Origin: Candidatus Omnitrophota bacterium
GTDB lineage: Bacteria > Hinthialibacterota > Hinthialibacteria > JAKQFZ01
Direction of reading: 5' to 3'
Assembly: GCA_029558215.1 (NCBI GenBank)
Contig: JAKQFZ010000565.1
Location: 1-21,754, forward strand
Length of the DNA: 21,754 nucleotides
Position 1 is the first letter of the stretch; each line of letters opens with the position of its first letter. Under the pieces are notes generated by a model. That model did not search any database. It was not told the DNA's origin and was given only the letters and a program-made list of their open reading frames with translations. Positions 7,544 to 15,400 of the stretch are shown here, in pieces. The position numbers were made by a program, and so were the translations under genes.

Positions 7544-8353
7544 ATGGTTCATCTCAAGAGCGTCGCACTCAAAGCCCCATTGGACGATTCCGATAGAGAA
7601 TTCCCCTATTCTGTACCTGTGATCAAGGCGTTTCAGAAGATTGAGTTTACCTCACCGGTCACCTTCTTCGTTGGTGAAAACGGCTCAGGCAAGTCCACCT
7701 TCCTGGAATCTCTGGCATGCGCTATCGGTTCTGTAACGGCTGGAGCAAAAAGCGTTGAGAGCGACGAGACGCTCCAGGCGGTTCGCGCTTTCTCGAAGAG
7801 GCTCCGCCTGACCTGGCAGCTACGAACCCGAAAAGGCTTCTTCATGCGCGCGGAGGACTTCTTCGGTTACGCAAAACGAATGGCTCAGGAACGCATCGAA
7901 TTGATCAACGATCTCCGAGATGCCGAATCCCGCTTCAAGGATCGTTCGCAAACCGCTTATGATCACGCGCGTGCTCCCTACGCCAAAGAGATTGGATTGA
8001 TTGAGAAGTACTATGGTGAAGGACTGGATGTTGGCTCACATGGAGAGTGCTTTCTCAAACTCTTCAAGGCGCGCTTTGTTCCTGGCGGACTGTATCTCAT
8101 GGATGAGCCGGAAGTCCCACTTTCTCCACTGCGACAACTGAGTTTGATCGCCATGTTGAAGGAAATGGTGCAGGAGGAGAACGCGCAGTTCATCATCGCC
8201 ACGCATTCACCGATCCTTCTGGCGTTTCCAGAGGCCATCATTCTGAGTTTCGACTCAGGACGCGTCCATGCGGTTGACTATGAGAGCCTCGAACATGTCA
8301 CACTGACGCGAGCGTTCCTGAACAATCCCGAAGCGTATCTTCGACACCTCTAG
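7544..8353 (+). CDS. Stand-alone AAA/ABC-type ATPase (AAA_21/AAA_23-like)
   Basis: This is a cytoplasmic P-loop ATPase of 269 residues without membrane segments. Walker A is GENGSGKS (44-51). SHGE (165-168) stands where ABC ATPases have LSGGQ. Walker B is LYLMDEPE (183-190, Asp187 and Glu188), and the H-loop is ATHSP (His221). About 110 residues lie between Walker A and the signature, containing a charged, probably helical segment (about 105-160), shorter than the coiled coil of SMC/RecN. No TOPRIM, HNH or transporter domain is attached, so it is neither an OLD nuclease nor an obvious transporter subunit. The start is uncertain: the frame is open back to a GTG at 7484 that overlaps the previous stop, with ATGs at 7514 and 7535. 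I chose 7544 because related proteins begin with a short strand like MVHLKSV; no RBS is clear. The cellular role is unknown. Its stop is only 10 bases from the stop of the opposing gene. Confidence 0.8.
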   Translation: MVHLKSVALKAPLDDSDREFPYSVPVIKAFQKIEFTSPVTFFVGENGSGKSTFLESLACAIGSVTAGAKSVESDETLQAVRAFSKRLRLTWQLRTRKGFFMRAEDFFGYAKRMAQERIELINDLRDAESRFKDRSQTAYDHARAPYAKEIGLIEKYYGEGLDVGSHGECFLKLFKARFVPGGLYLMDEPEVPLSPLRQLSLIAMLKEMVQEENAQFIIATHSPILLAFPEAIILSFDSGRVHAVDYESLEHVTLTRAFLNNPEAYLRHL

Positions 8354-8363
8354 ACAGACGCAA

Positions 8364-9284
8364 CTAGGGCACCAGGGAGTGTGCTTGTCGAAGCATGTCA
8401 AGCGCATGAACCTGTGTTGTGCGACATTCCTCCAGCATTGGCTTCCAGACACTCTGCATGAATCCCAACAGGTGCTGTCCACCAAGTCGCTCTGAGAGTG
8501 ATTCCACGATTGTCGGGAAGTTCTTCTCATGGATCCACGTGCTTCCGCAAGGTATCTGGTCGAAACCGTTCTCGGCAAGAAGCAGCCAGGTCTTATACGC
8601 TACATTCTCTTCAGTGAAGTCCATTCCGTAGTACCAGTTGCTCTGAACCACGGACTTCGGCATCCGAGATAAGAATTCATCGGGATGATGCCAGGCAGCA
8701 TCCGACCAGATCCATGGCCTGGCATTTCCCTTCTCCACCTGCTTGACCAGAAAGAGAAGGTCATGCCACCAAAGCTCCCCCTGCCGGATCAACGCATAGC
8801 AGTGGTATTGCTGAACATCCCAACTCTCCTCATCCATTCCCAAGTGGAAGAATCGGGGTCTATCGAAAATCTCAATCACTTCAGCGATCAAGTCGCTGCA
8901 CACTTCGTAGTAGACTGGTGTTGAGACCTGGCGCGCATACCGACCAAGCCAACGATCATGACATGTGGAGAAGTTCAGTTTGGGTATCGGTTCCAAGCCC
9001 ATTCGTCGAAGTCTCGCCAGCTCACGTTTGACGTGAGACACAGACCATGCGCCCTTGACCGCAAGCTCCGGACGACTCTCATAGCGGACTCCATCACCGA
9101 GATCGATCACGACCATATTTACTCCCGCCTCAACCATGCGGGGCAGCAGATCGCTCCAAAGACTCTTGTCAAAACGCAGACTCGGTGACGAAAGAAAATG
9201 CCGGTCAGGAAGCGCAGTCGGATATGGTTCCTCCGGCCCATACCACATGTTGTAACTCAGGTGTACTAAGTGTGCCCAAATCAT
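8364..9284 (-). CDS. GH20-like TIM-barrel glycoside hydrolase superfamily protein
   Basis: This 306-residue protein has no signal peptide and is probably cytoplasmic. It reads as a (beta/alpha)8 barrel: a strand with VNMVVIDLGDG (about 55-64), PIPKLNF after an alternating helix (99-105), FFHLGMDEE (145-153) and PWIWSDAAWH (190-199). The H-x-G-x-D-E pattern at 147-152 is the catalytic Asp-Glu motif of family 20 beta-N-acetylhexosaminidases, which use the neighbouring Asp to position the substrate acetamido group. The protein is shorter than typical GH20 enzymes and lacks their N-terminal domain, so activity is unproven; fold-level similarity is as far as I would go. ATG 9282-9284 is preceded by GAGGAAA about 11 bases upstream. 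It lies 87 bases downstream of the larA-like gene on the same strand and may be co-transcribed with it. Confidence 0.62.
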   Translation of the reverse strand: MIWAHLVHLSYNMWYGPEEPYPTALPDRHFLSSPSLRFDKSLWSDLLPRMVEAGVNMVVIDLGDGVRYESRPELAVKGAWSVSHVKRELARLRRMGLEPIPKLNFSTCHDRWLGRYARQVSTPVYYEVCSDLIAEVIEIFDRPRFFHLGMDEESWDVQQYHCYALIRQGELWWHDLLFLVKQVEKGNARPWIWSDAAWHHPDEFLSRMPKSVVQSNWYYGMDFTEENVAYKTWLLLAENGFDQIPCGSTWIHEKNFPTIVESLSERLGGQHLLGFMQSVWKPMLEECRTTQVHALDMLRQAHSLVP

Positions 9285-9371
9285 ATCAGTCGTTTCCTCG
9301 GTCTATCCAATTCCACTTGTTCTGCAGACATGGCATCTGCACCCAGCGTTGCTCTCAAAGGTCATCACCGA

Positions 9372-10646
9372 TCACTCGACGTAAGGGATATTCAGCGGCC
9401 CATCCGGAAGAACAGCGACACGAACCCCCTTGCCACGGACGCGAATTGCCTCTTCGACAGCAGACTGCAGGTCGTCAACCGGTTTCAGTTTGCAGGCTCT
9501 GATGGTCTCCTCATCCATACTCGAATAGACGGCAACTTCAGCCCTGTTCATCACACCGGCGAGCGTCTGTGCCTGCCATTGGTCGAGCACAGGTGAATCC
9601 AGGCCGAAAATGTGATCGAGAATGTCCTGCGCGGACTCTCCAACACGCATCAGGCTGGCAAAATTGCCGTGATTTGGAACCCCGTCCGAGCATTCACTCG
9701 CGACAAAAATGAGCCCGTCCTGTTCAACCACTCGAGCCGCGGCAGACAAACCTTTGACCGTCTGGTAGAGATTCTGATCCAAAGGGAAACCGCTGTTGGA
9801 AGTGATCACGATCGGAAAGCGATGGAGCAACTTTCGCATCGCCACTTTTCTGACGTGTTCACATCCGGGTCTGTGGGCAGTCTGATAGTGCCCCGCAAAA
9901 ATCGCTGAAATCTCCTTCTTCAGATTCAGCGTGACATTGATCATGAAATCCGGAGGACACAGCCCGACCATTTCCTCGATCTCCTGTCGCAGCGGATTTT
10001 CGTCCAGAATTCCCCAAGTGCTCTTGGGATCGGCAATGAGTGGAGCGCTGTGCATGTGGAAGATGGTGTCACGACTGGCAATCGCCGGAACAATTCCTTT
10101 CGCACCACCAGAGAAACCCGCAAAGAAATGGGGCTCGATAAAGCCGAGCACGATCCGCTTGTCTGCTTCGACATAATGCCGGTCGAGAAAGGTTTCGCCA
10201 CCCGTGGATGTCTGTCCGACGCGGCAGTTCTCCGAGGGGTCAAAGCAGTTGTGATTGATAATTCGCACCTGCTTGGCCACTTCAGAACCAACCATCGCCT
10301 CGATCTCCTGAGGGGTGTTTGGCCGATGTGTCCCTGTTCCCAGAATAACGGTCACATTCTCGACGGGACACGGCAGGACTTCAAGAAGCCAGGGGATCAA
10401 AAGGTGATTGGGAACGGCGCGAGTACCATCGGATGTGACAACAGCGACTCGATCTGTCTCCTGAACAATATCCCCAAGCGTTGGGCACCCAACGGGCTTT
10501 TTGCAGAGATCGAGAAAGACCTGCTGCGCGTTGGGCAGCGGAGCCTCGTAATGAGGCTGTATAATCTCCCACTCGGCGTCTGGAGACAGACTCAGGGGAA
10601 CCGTGGTCTTCCCATAGGCAACGTGGACTGTTCGTTGTTCGCTCAT
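9372..10646 (-). CDS. LarA-family nickel-dependent lactate racemase / hydroxy-acid epimerase homologue (DUF2088)
   Basis: LarA proteins racemise or epimerise alpha-hydroxy acids (lactate, malate and sugar acids) with a covalently bound nickel-pincer (NPN) cofactor. The 424-residue product shows LGTGTHRP with His107, EPHFFAGFSGGAK with His173 and Lys183, and HMHS with His199. The spacings between these residues (66, 10 and 16) equal those between His108, His174, Lys184 and His200 of Lactobacillus LarA. There, His108/His174 are catalytic and Lys184/His200 hold the cofactor and nickel. The key residues therefore appear intact. The substrate is not predictable: the superfamily contains several activities, so I give no gene symbol. 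No larB, larC or larE is in the window, so cofactor synthesis must be encoded elsewhere if the enzyme is active. The ATG has GAGGTG about 9 bases upstream. Confidence 0.88.
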   Translation of the reverse strand: MSEQRTVHVAYGKTTVPLSLSPDAEWEIIQPHYEAPLPNAQQVFLDLCKKPVGCPTLGDIVQETDRVAVVTSDGTRAVPNHLLIPWLLEVLPCPVENVTVILGTGTHRPNTPQEIEAMVGSEVAKQVRIINHNCFDPSENCRVGQTSTGGETFLDRHYVEADKRIVLGFIEPHFFAGFSGGAKGIVPAIASRDTIFHMHSAPLIADPKSTWGILDENPLRQEIEEMVGLCPPDFMINVTLNLKKEISAIFAGHYQTAHRPGCEHVRKVAMRKLLHRFPIVITSNSGFPLDQNLYQTVKGLSAAARVVEQDGLIFVASECSDGVPNHGNFASLMRVGESAQDILDHIFGLDSPVLDQWQAQTLAGVMNRAEVAVYSSMDEETIRACKLKPVDDLQSAVEEAIRVRGKGVRVAVLPDGPLNIPYVE

Positions 10647-10681
10647 GTTCTACACCTCATCTCACGACGACGACTCTGGAT

Positions 10682-10710
10682 AAACTAGCGGACATTCAAG
10701 CCAATGGCAA
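10682..10710 (-). promoter_or_regulatory. Possible promoter of the larA-like gene
   Basis: On the minus strand TTGCCA (complement of 10705-10710, 5 of 6) is followed after 17 bases by TAGTTT (complement of 10682-10687, 3 of 6). Transcription would begin about 30 bases before the ATG at 10646. The -10 is weak. Confidence 0.3.
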
Positions 10711-10766
10711 GTAACGACCTCTGTAGAAGAGCCATGTGGAAAATGGATTTCGCCACCACCAAAATG

Positions 10767-10775
10767 TGCTAGAAT
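10767..10775 (+). promoter_or_regulatory. Possible extended -10 promoter for the propeller/radical SAM pair
   Basis: TGCTAGAAT is an extended -10 element (TGn + TAGAAT, 5 of 6). No good -35 is seen 17 bases upstream, which is compatible with the extended -10 class. It lies 42 bases before the chosen ATG at 10818. Confidence 0.4.
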
Positions 10776-10817
10776 GACGGGAAATATGTCTCTTCCATGA
10801 GAAAGGAAATGACTTTG

Positions 10818-13274
10818 ATGAAACATCTTGTATCTCGACACTATTGCATTCAACTCGCGCTGCTTGTTCTCTGCCACTTCGTGTCTCCGCTGGATGCGCA
10901 GTCTGCCGACTGGCGATTCTGCTATCCCCTCCCACAAGGCAATTCACTTCATGCTGTCTGGTCTGCAGGGGAGAACGACGTCTTCGTTGGTGGAGACGCC
11001 GGTTTGGTGATGCGCTGGAACGGCTCTGACTGGACAATCATGAACACACCCACCCAGAAGAGCATCTACAGCATCTCCGGGACTTCGGCAACTGATGTCT
11101 GGGCAGTGGGTGGCGACAGCAAGACGACAGATTATACCAAGATCGGACTTGTCATGCACTACGATGGCTCCAAGTGGTCGTTGGTCACTCCGCCGGACTT
11201 CTCGGGCTACACCTACATCCTCAGAGGACTGACTGCGTTGGCACCCAACAACGCCTGGGCGGTCAACAACGGTGGCCCTTCCTTGGTTCGTTGGAACGGT
11301 ACGAACTGGCAGTTTGATCTCCTCAATGGAGCCTATTTCCTCGAAGGCAGATTTGAGACAACCTTCGCTCTGGACGCGAACCATGTTTTCGCTGTGGGAA
11401 CACACGGTCAGATCGTTCATCGCTACGACAACCTCTGGCATACTGAACTGAAGGAAGAGACAGGGAGTTTCTCAACCAACATCCTCACTGGAATCTGGGG
11501 CTCCGATCTGGACAACCTCTATGCCTGTGGAAACTGGGGACAGGTCTACAAGAGAAACCCCAATGGCACCTGGAGCAGCATGCCCTCTGTCTTTCCCAGT
11601 GCTCTGGGTAATGGATTTCTGGGCATGACTGGCCGCTCGGCGTCAGATATTTACCTGCTCCGAACGCAGTCAATTGTCCATTATGACGGCGCAGACACCG
11701 CCACGGAGATCAGTTTCGACTATCAGATCGGAAGTTCCTGGACCGCAGGCACAATCGCACCGGACGGCCTCTATCTTGTCGGACCGTCTGGAACGGCCAG
11801 CAAATACCGATTTGCCGGCGAACAACAGACATCGGGCCTTTCGAGTCTTTCGGCAAGCGGTCCGCGCGTCGGGCTCTGGAACCAGAATATCAGGGAATGT
11901 GGGGACGGCTTTCTCATCTATGGCTACGGTCAGCCACCTGCCTATGAACCACTGCTCTATTTCGATGGAACGATTCCAGTGCGCTTTCCGTCGGTGCCTG
12001 ATGATTTTGACTCTGCCAGAGAAACATCGGTCTACGCCGAGAACATCAATGACATTACGATGACATGGTGGTCGTCGAATACGAATTACTTCTACCGAAA
12101 ACACTGGGATGGTGAGAAGTGGTCTGATGCGGGTTACGACTATCCGTTCAACATGACGCACTTTTTCAAATCACCGACAGGCATCCTGTATGGTATGACC
12201 AACGGAAACGTGTTCAAGAAAGACAAAGTTCTTGGCTGGACTCGAATTCTGCTGTTCGAAGATCTACCCGAGAACGTCTGGCTCACGTGCCTTTGGGGAA
12301 AGAGCGACTCCGAAATCTATGTCGGTCTGAATAACGGTCAGATCAGAAAATACAATGGCAGTGCATGGTCAGTGGAATCAACAGGAACAACGTCGCAGAT
12401 TCGTGCAATATCCGGCTATGGCAACTACGTCTACGCTGTTGGAGACCAGAGTATTGCTATCTACAAATCGGGTAATGCCTGGAGAAGCATCAACGGTGTC
12501 GAAAACCGTTCTGAGTACAGTCTGGTGGCCATGACGGCGACGGCCGATGCTGCCTATGCGGTAAGCACTCTCTATCAAGGGGGCAGCCGAATCTACAAGT
12601 TTCTCGCAGGCACAGCAACAGTCGAACTGGAGAACCTCTCCGATGTCTTCGAGGATCTCTGCACAACCCGTTCCGGGATAGTCTATGGGATGTCCTCTTC
12701 AGGACTGGTGATCACGACGGCTCCCGTGCCTGCAAACCGGTTCACAGGTGTGGTCAACACGGATCTCACGGGCTGGACAAATCTTGGCAACTCAGGTGTT
12801 GCTCTCAGGTTCACGGAACACAGAGGACAGCAATACGCCGCTGCGTGGAGAAGCGCCAGCGCGCCTGAATTGTTTGTAACGCCTGGCATTGCAGACAATG
12901 TGCCGGCTTCAGAGCGATGGACGGTCATCCAGAACATGGGCTATCAGAACGCTCACAATCTCCCCCCCGCCCAAGTTCAGGTTAAGTATTCGCTCGATGC
13001 GTTGCCCACAGGGCTCTCTGTCGAGGAGGCGGGCTTGTACCGACAGGATGGTAACGGCTGGGTCGGCTTCCCTTCTCGATCGTATCCAGACCAGCAGCTG
13101 CTTCAAACAGAGACTTCAAGCACTCTCTCGGTTTGGACGATCGCCCGTTCGGCACAGTTTGCGCAATCATTGAATCCCCCAAGGCTTATCAACCTCATTG
13201 AGGATATCGCCAGAGGCGAGGCTTCCTATCTGGATCTGTTTCGCAGAATTCCAACTTGGATGCAGTCGGAGTGA
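10818..13274 (+). CDS. Large secreted repeat protein, probable beta-propeller
   Basis: The 818-residue protein begins with a signal peptide (cleavage near LDA-QSA, about residue 27). Most of it consists of 10 to 12 degenerate repeats of about 45-60 residues. Each has a strand like AVWG or AISG, then s.sDvyaVG, then G.iv.ryNGs.Ws. Examples are VMRWNGSDWT, VMHYDGSKWS, LVRWNGTNWQ, IRKYNGSAWS and KHWDGEKWSD. This alternation suits one or two beta-propellers of the BNR/Kelch-like type. A C-terminal domain of about 200 residues follows (KYSLDALP.., GLYRQDGNGW..) and the protein ends LINLIEDIARGEASYLDLF.. with a Trp close to the end. No catalytic motif is visible and the function is unknown; surface binding is a guess. 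I chose ATG 10818 over ATG 10797 because the signal peptide begins there and AAGGAA lies about 9 bases upstream. The next gene begins 11 bases after the stop, implying one transcript. Confidence 0.7.
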   Translation: MKHLVSRHYCIQLALLVLCHFVSPLDAQSADWRFCYPLPQGNSLHAVWSAGENDVFVGGDAGLVMRWNGSDWTIMNTPTQKSIYSISGTSATDVWAVGGDSKTTDYTKIGLVMHYDGSKWSLVTPPDFSGYTYILRGLTALAPNNAWAVNNGGPSLVRWNGTNWQFDLLNGAYFLEGRFETTFALDANHVFAVGTHGQIVHRYDNLWHTELKEETGSFSTNILTGIWGSDLDNLYACGNWGQVYKRNPNGTWSSMPSVFPSALGNGFLGMTGRSASDIYLLRTQSIVHYDGADTATEISFDYQIGSSWTAGTIAPDGLYLVGPSGTASKYRFAGEQQTSGLSSLSASGPRVGLWNQNIRECGDGFLIYGYGQPPAYEPLLYFDGTIPVRFPSVPDDFDSARETSVYAENINDITMTWWSSNTNYFYRKHWDGEKWSDAGYDYPFNMTHFFKSPTGILYGMTNGNVFKKDKVLGWTRILLFEDLPENVWLTCLWGKSDSEIYVGLNNGQIRKYNGSAWSVESTGTTSQIRAISGYGNYVYAVGDQSIAIYKSGNAWRSINGVENRSEYSLVAMTATADAAYAVSTLYQGGSRIYKFLAGTATVELENLSDVFEDLCTTRSGIVYGMSSSGLVITTAPVPANRFTGVVNTDLTGWTNLGNSGVALRFTEHRGQQYAAAWRSASAPELFVTPGIADNVPASERWTVIQNMGYQNAHNLPPAQVQVKYSLDALPTGLSVEEAGLYRQDGNGWVGFPSRSYPDQQLLQTETSSTLSVWTIARSAQFAQSLNPPRLINLIEDIARGEASYLDLFRRIPTWMQSE

Positions 13275-13285
13275 CATAGGACAAG

Positions 13286-14803
13286 ATGAAAATAGCGTTG
13301 ATATCTCCGTATGAGTCCACCGCCTCAGTCGGGGTTCGAACCCTTTCGTCCGTGCTGCGTGCAGCAGGGTTTGAGACAAAGCTGTTCTTCATCCCGTTGC
13401 CTTTTGAAGTCCCATACGATGAAGTGCTCATGAAGGGGCTCTCCGACCTCCTGAACGACTGCCAGGTCGTTGGAATCAGCCTGACATCGAACTATCTCGA
13501 TCGGGCTGTTCAACTGACTCAATGGATTCGCCAAACCGGATCGCAAAGGATTCTGTGGGGCGGCATCCATCCAACACTGGAACCGCAAGAATGCCTTGAA
13601 CACGCCGATTTTGTAGTACTCGGTGAAGCCGAGCGCTCCCTGCCGGCATTGCTGCGTGCACTGGACGGAGACCCGAGTCAGATTCAGGGCATTGGGTACC
13701 GTATCCGATCGGAAACAGGAGAACAGTCCCTTGTCATCAACTCTCCAATGCCTTTGATAGAGAACCTGGATGAGATTCCTTTTCAGGATTACTCATGCAG
13801 CGATCACTACCTCTGGTGCATCCCCACGCTGGGGATCGGTGCAACGGCAGACCGCAACACCGACGCATCGGACTGTGTTGCTGTTGCTGTAAACACCTGG
13901 CAACCGATGACTCCAGAACTGATTCATGCCAACACTCGCGGGGACTACTTGACTCTCTCCTCACGTGGGTGCCCATTTCGATGCACCTTCTGCTGTAACA
14001 GCTTTCTCGGTGACTATTACCGTGGTGAAAAGTGGTTCCGCCTTCGATCGATAGACAATCTTCTGGACGAAGCGCTTTTCGTCAAAAAGCAATACCCGTG
14101 GTTCAACAGAATCTTCTATGACGACGACGCCTTCATGGCCCGTCCCGTAGAAGATCTCCGCAGGTTTGCACAGAGGATGAAGGAAGAAGTGGGACTTCCT
14201 TTTGTAGTGACCGGAGTCACGCCAACCAATCTGACCGATGAGAAGTTGGAGATACTCTTGAACGGCGGACTGCAGTGGATTCGCCTCGGCATTCAAACCA
14301 CAAGTGAGCGAGTGAACCGGAATGTGTACAATCGCCCGACCTCATTCGAGGCGATCAAGCGAGCGGTCGAGATCATCCGCAAGTATCACCACAGAATGGA
14401 TCGTGTCTGGTATGATTTCATCATTGACAATCCTTGGGAAACCCAAGAAGAGACTCTGGAAACCTTGCGCTTCATGCTCACTCTTCCCAGACCCTTTGCA
14501 CTGTGTGTCTACTCACTGACCTATTTTCCAAAGACCCGCATCGCGGAACGCGCTCTCCAAGAGGGCATCCTGAACGACCCCAATTCCCAAGTCTATAGGA
14601 AGAGTTACAAGAACTACCAAAGAACCTACATCAACAATCTGTTTCTGTTCTTCACTCTCTCACGCCTTCCAAGGTGGGTGCTTGGACTTTTTGTAAACAG
14701 ATGGATCCTTCGACTGGGACTTCACCATCCCCTGACGGCTTGTCATACAGTGCTGCGGAAGGCGAAGTCCCGCTTCCTGCAATGGAAGTATCGAAACCGA
14801 TGA
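13286..14803 (+). CDS. B12-binding-domain radical SAM protein
   Basis: This is a 505-residue cytoplasmic enzyme. Residues 1-150 form a cobalamin-binding-like Rossmann domain (MKIALISPYES.., VVGISLTS, LWGGIHPT, DFVVLGEAE) typical of this family, although the classic DxHxxG base-off histidine motif is not seen. The radical SAM cluster motif is GCPFRCTFC, with Cys229, Cys233 and Cys236 in C-x3-C-x2-C spacing. The barrel continues through IFYDDDAF, TGVTPTNL and WIRLGIQTTSERV, with a basic C-terminal tail of about 60 residues. Relatives methylate or rearrange lipids, peptides and secondary metabolites; the substrate here is unknown. The start is supported by AGGA 5 bases before the ATG. It follows the secreted propeller gene by 11 bases, so the two are probably expressed together. 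Confidence 0.88.
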   Translation: MKIALISPYESTASVGVRTLSSVLRAAGFETKLFFIPLPFEVPYDEVLMKGLSDLLNDCQVVGISLTSNYLDRAVQLTQWIRQTGSQRILWGGIHPTLEPQECLEHADFVVLGEAERSLPALLRALDGDPSQIQGIGYRIRSETGEQSLVINSPMPLIENLDEIPFQDYSCSDHYLWCIPTLGIGATADRNTDASDCVAVAVNTWQPMTPELIHANTRGDYLTLSSRGCPFRCTFCCNSFLGDYYRGEKWFRLRSIDNLLDEALFVKKQYPWFNRIFYDDDAFMARPVEDLRRFAQRMKEEVGLPFVVTGVTPTNLTDEKLEILLNGGLQWIRLGIQTTSERVNRNVYNRPTSFEAIKRAVEIIRKYHHRMDRVWYDFIIDNPWETQEETLETLRFMLTLPRPFALCVYSLTYFPKTRIAERALQEGILNDPNSQVYRKSYKNYQRTYINNLFLFFTLSRLPRWVLGLFVNRWILRLGLHHPLTACHTVLRKAKSRFLQWKYRNR

Positions 14804-14806
14804 AGT

Positions 14807-14904
14807 AAGGGTATCCGTGTCCTGCAACTGAGAGCCCTGCGCCTGTGGCCAAGTAGGCCATACCACTCCCCCAAGGCATGCATTTGAGAAGAAATCATAC
14901 CCTT
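14807..14904. repeat. Inverted repeat enclosing the convergent gap after the radical SAM gene
   Basis: AAGGGTAT (14807-14814) and ATACCCTT (14897-14904) are perfect 8-base inverted copies 82 bases apart. Between them TGGCC (14846-14850) and GGCCA (14856-14860) make a small 5-bp hairpin. The element fills the 130-base gap between two convergent genes. No T-run adjoins the inner hairpin. It may be a folded 3' end or chance; no gene is visible in the gap. Confidence 0.3.
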
Positions 14905-14933
14905 TCTCTGGTCTCAGAACAGGAGCGTGAGGA

Positions 14934-15338
14934 CTATTCTGGCTGTTTGGAGTTTCTGCTCAGTCCCGCCAATATCTCGTCCGACCAGTCGAACCCGGAA
15001 CCCAACTCATCGTCGAAATCGTAGATATCCCTGAAGTCCTCGAGAGAGTCCTCAGGGCGTTTGCTCATCTGACCCATCTCGATTAGATCATAGACGATAT
15101 GGCCGAAATCGATCGTTTTCTTGATTCCCCATTCCGCAAGAACATCCTTTGCAAGTGCACCGTAGAGGTGACGTGCAAAGGCTGCGAGCGATCGCGCAAA
15201 CTCCTGCCCGGTAAGATGGCGAGGCTTTTCCAGTTTCTTCTGGGTGTATTGCATCCCCTGAAGGACGAAGACATAGGCCTCAGGCCTGTAGATAGTCCTT
15301 CTGGAGAGAAGTTCTTTCATGAACTCACTGGGTGACAA
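14934..15338 (-). CDS. Minf_1886/TIGR04138-like conserved hypothetical protein
   Basis: This is a small (134-residue) soluble protein of unknown function. The core pattern YRPEAYVFVLQGMQYTQKKL (17-36), HLTGQE (41-46), VLAEWGIKKTIDFGHIVYDL (66-85) and an acidic DFRDIYDFDDEL segment resembles the conserved hypothetical family described from Planctomycetes and Verrucomicrobia as TIGR04138 (Minf_1886 family); this is from memory of the family pattern, not a search. The frame is open to a GTG at 15416, but that codon lies inside the candidate terminator hairpin after rplQ. TTG 15336-15338 is preceded by AAAGGAG with 8-base spacing, so I chose TTG. ATG 15318-15320 is an alternative with no good RBS. 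It follows the alpha operon on the same strand, 148 bases after rplQ. Confidence 0.68.
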   Translation of the reverse strand: MSPSEFMKELLSRRTIYRPEAYVFVLQGMQYTQKKLEKPRHLTGQEFARSLAAFARHLYGALAKDVLAEWGIKKTIDFGHIVYDLIEMGQMSKRPEDSLEDFRDIYDFDDELGSGFDWSDEILAGLSRNSKQPE

Positions 15339-15346
15339 GAAACCAG

Positions 15347-15353
15347 CTCCTTT
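15347..15353 (-). promoter_or_regulatory. Strong Shine-Dalgarno that fixes the TTG start of the TIGR04138-like gene
   Basis: AAAGGAG on the minus strand, 8 bases before TTG 15338. No comparable site precedes the upstream GTG or the downstream ATG. Confidence 0.6.
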
Positions 15354-15400
15354 GCCGAAAAACTCGAGAGATAAGTCTGCGAAGGTCTCCTGCTCCCATA

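Noticed and set aside
7484..8353. Defence-system reading of the lone AAA ATPase (for example OLD/Gabija-like)
   Set aside because: No TOPRIM, nuclease, helicase or other effector is fused or adjacent; the neighbours are metabolic genes.
9323..9341. Small hairpin TGCAGA/TCTGCA between the larA-like and GH20-like genes as a terminator
   Set aside because: Only 6 bp, loop of 7 and no T-run; insufficient to separate the two genes into different transcripts.
14841..14900. tRNA-like stretch (TGGCCAAGTAGGCCA resembles a D-arm)
   Set aside because: No T-loop (GTTCRA) or acceptor stem is found on either strand, so it is not a tRNA.
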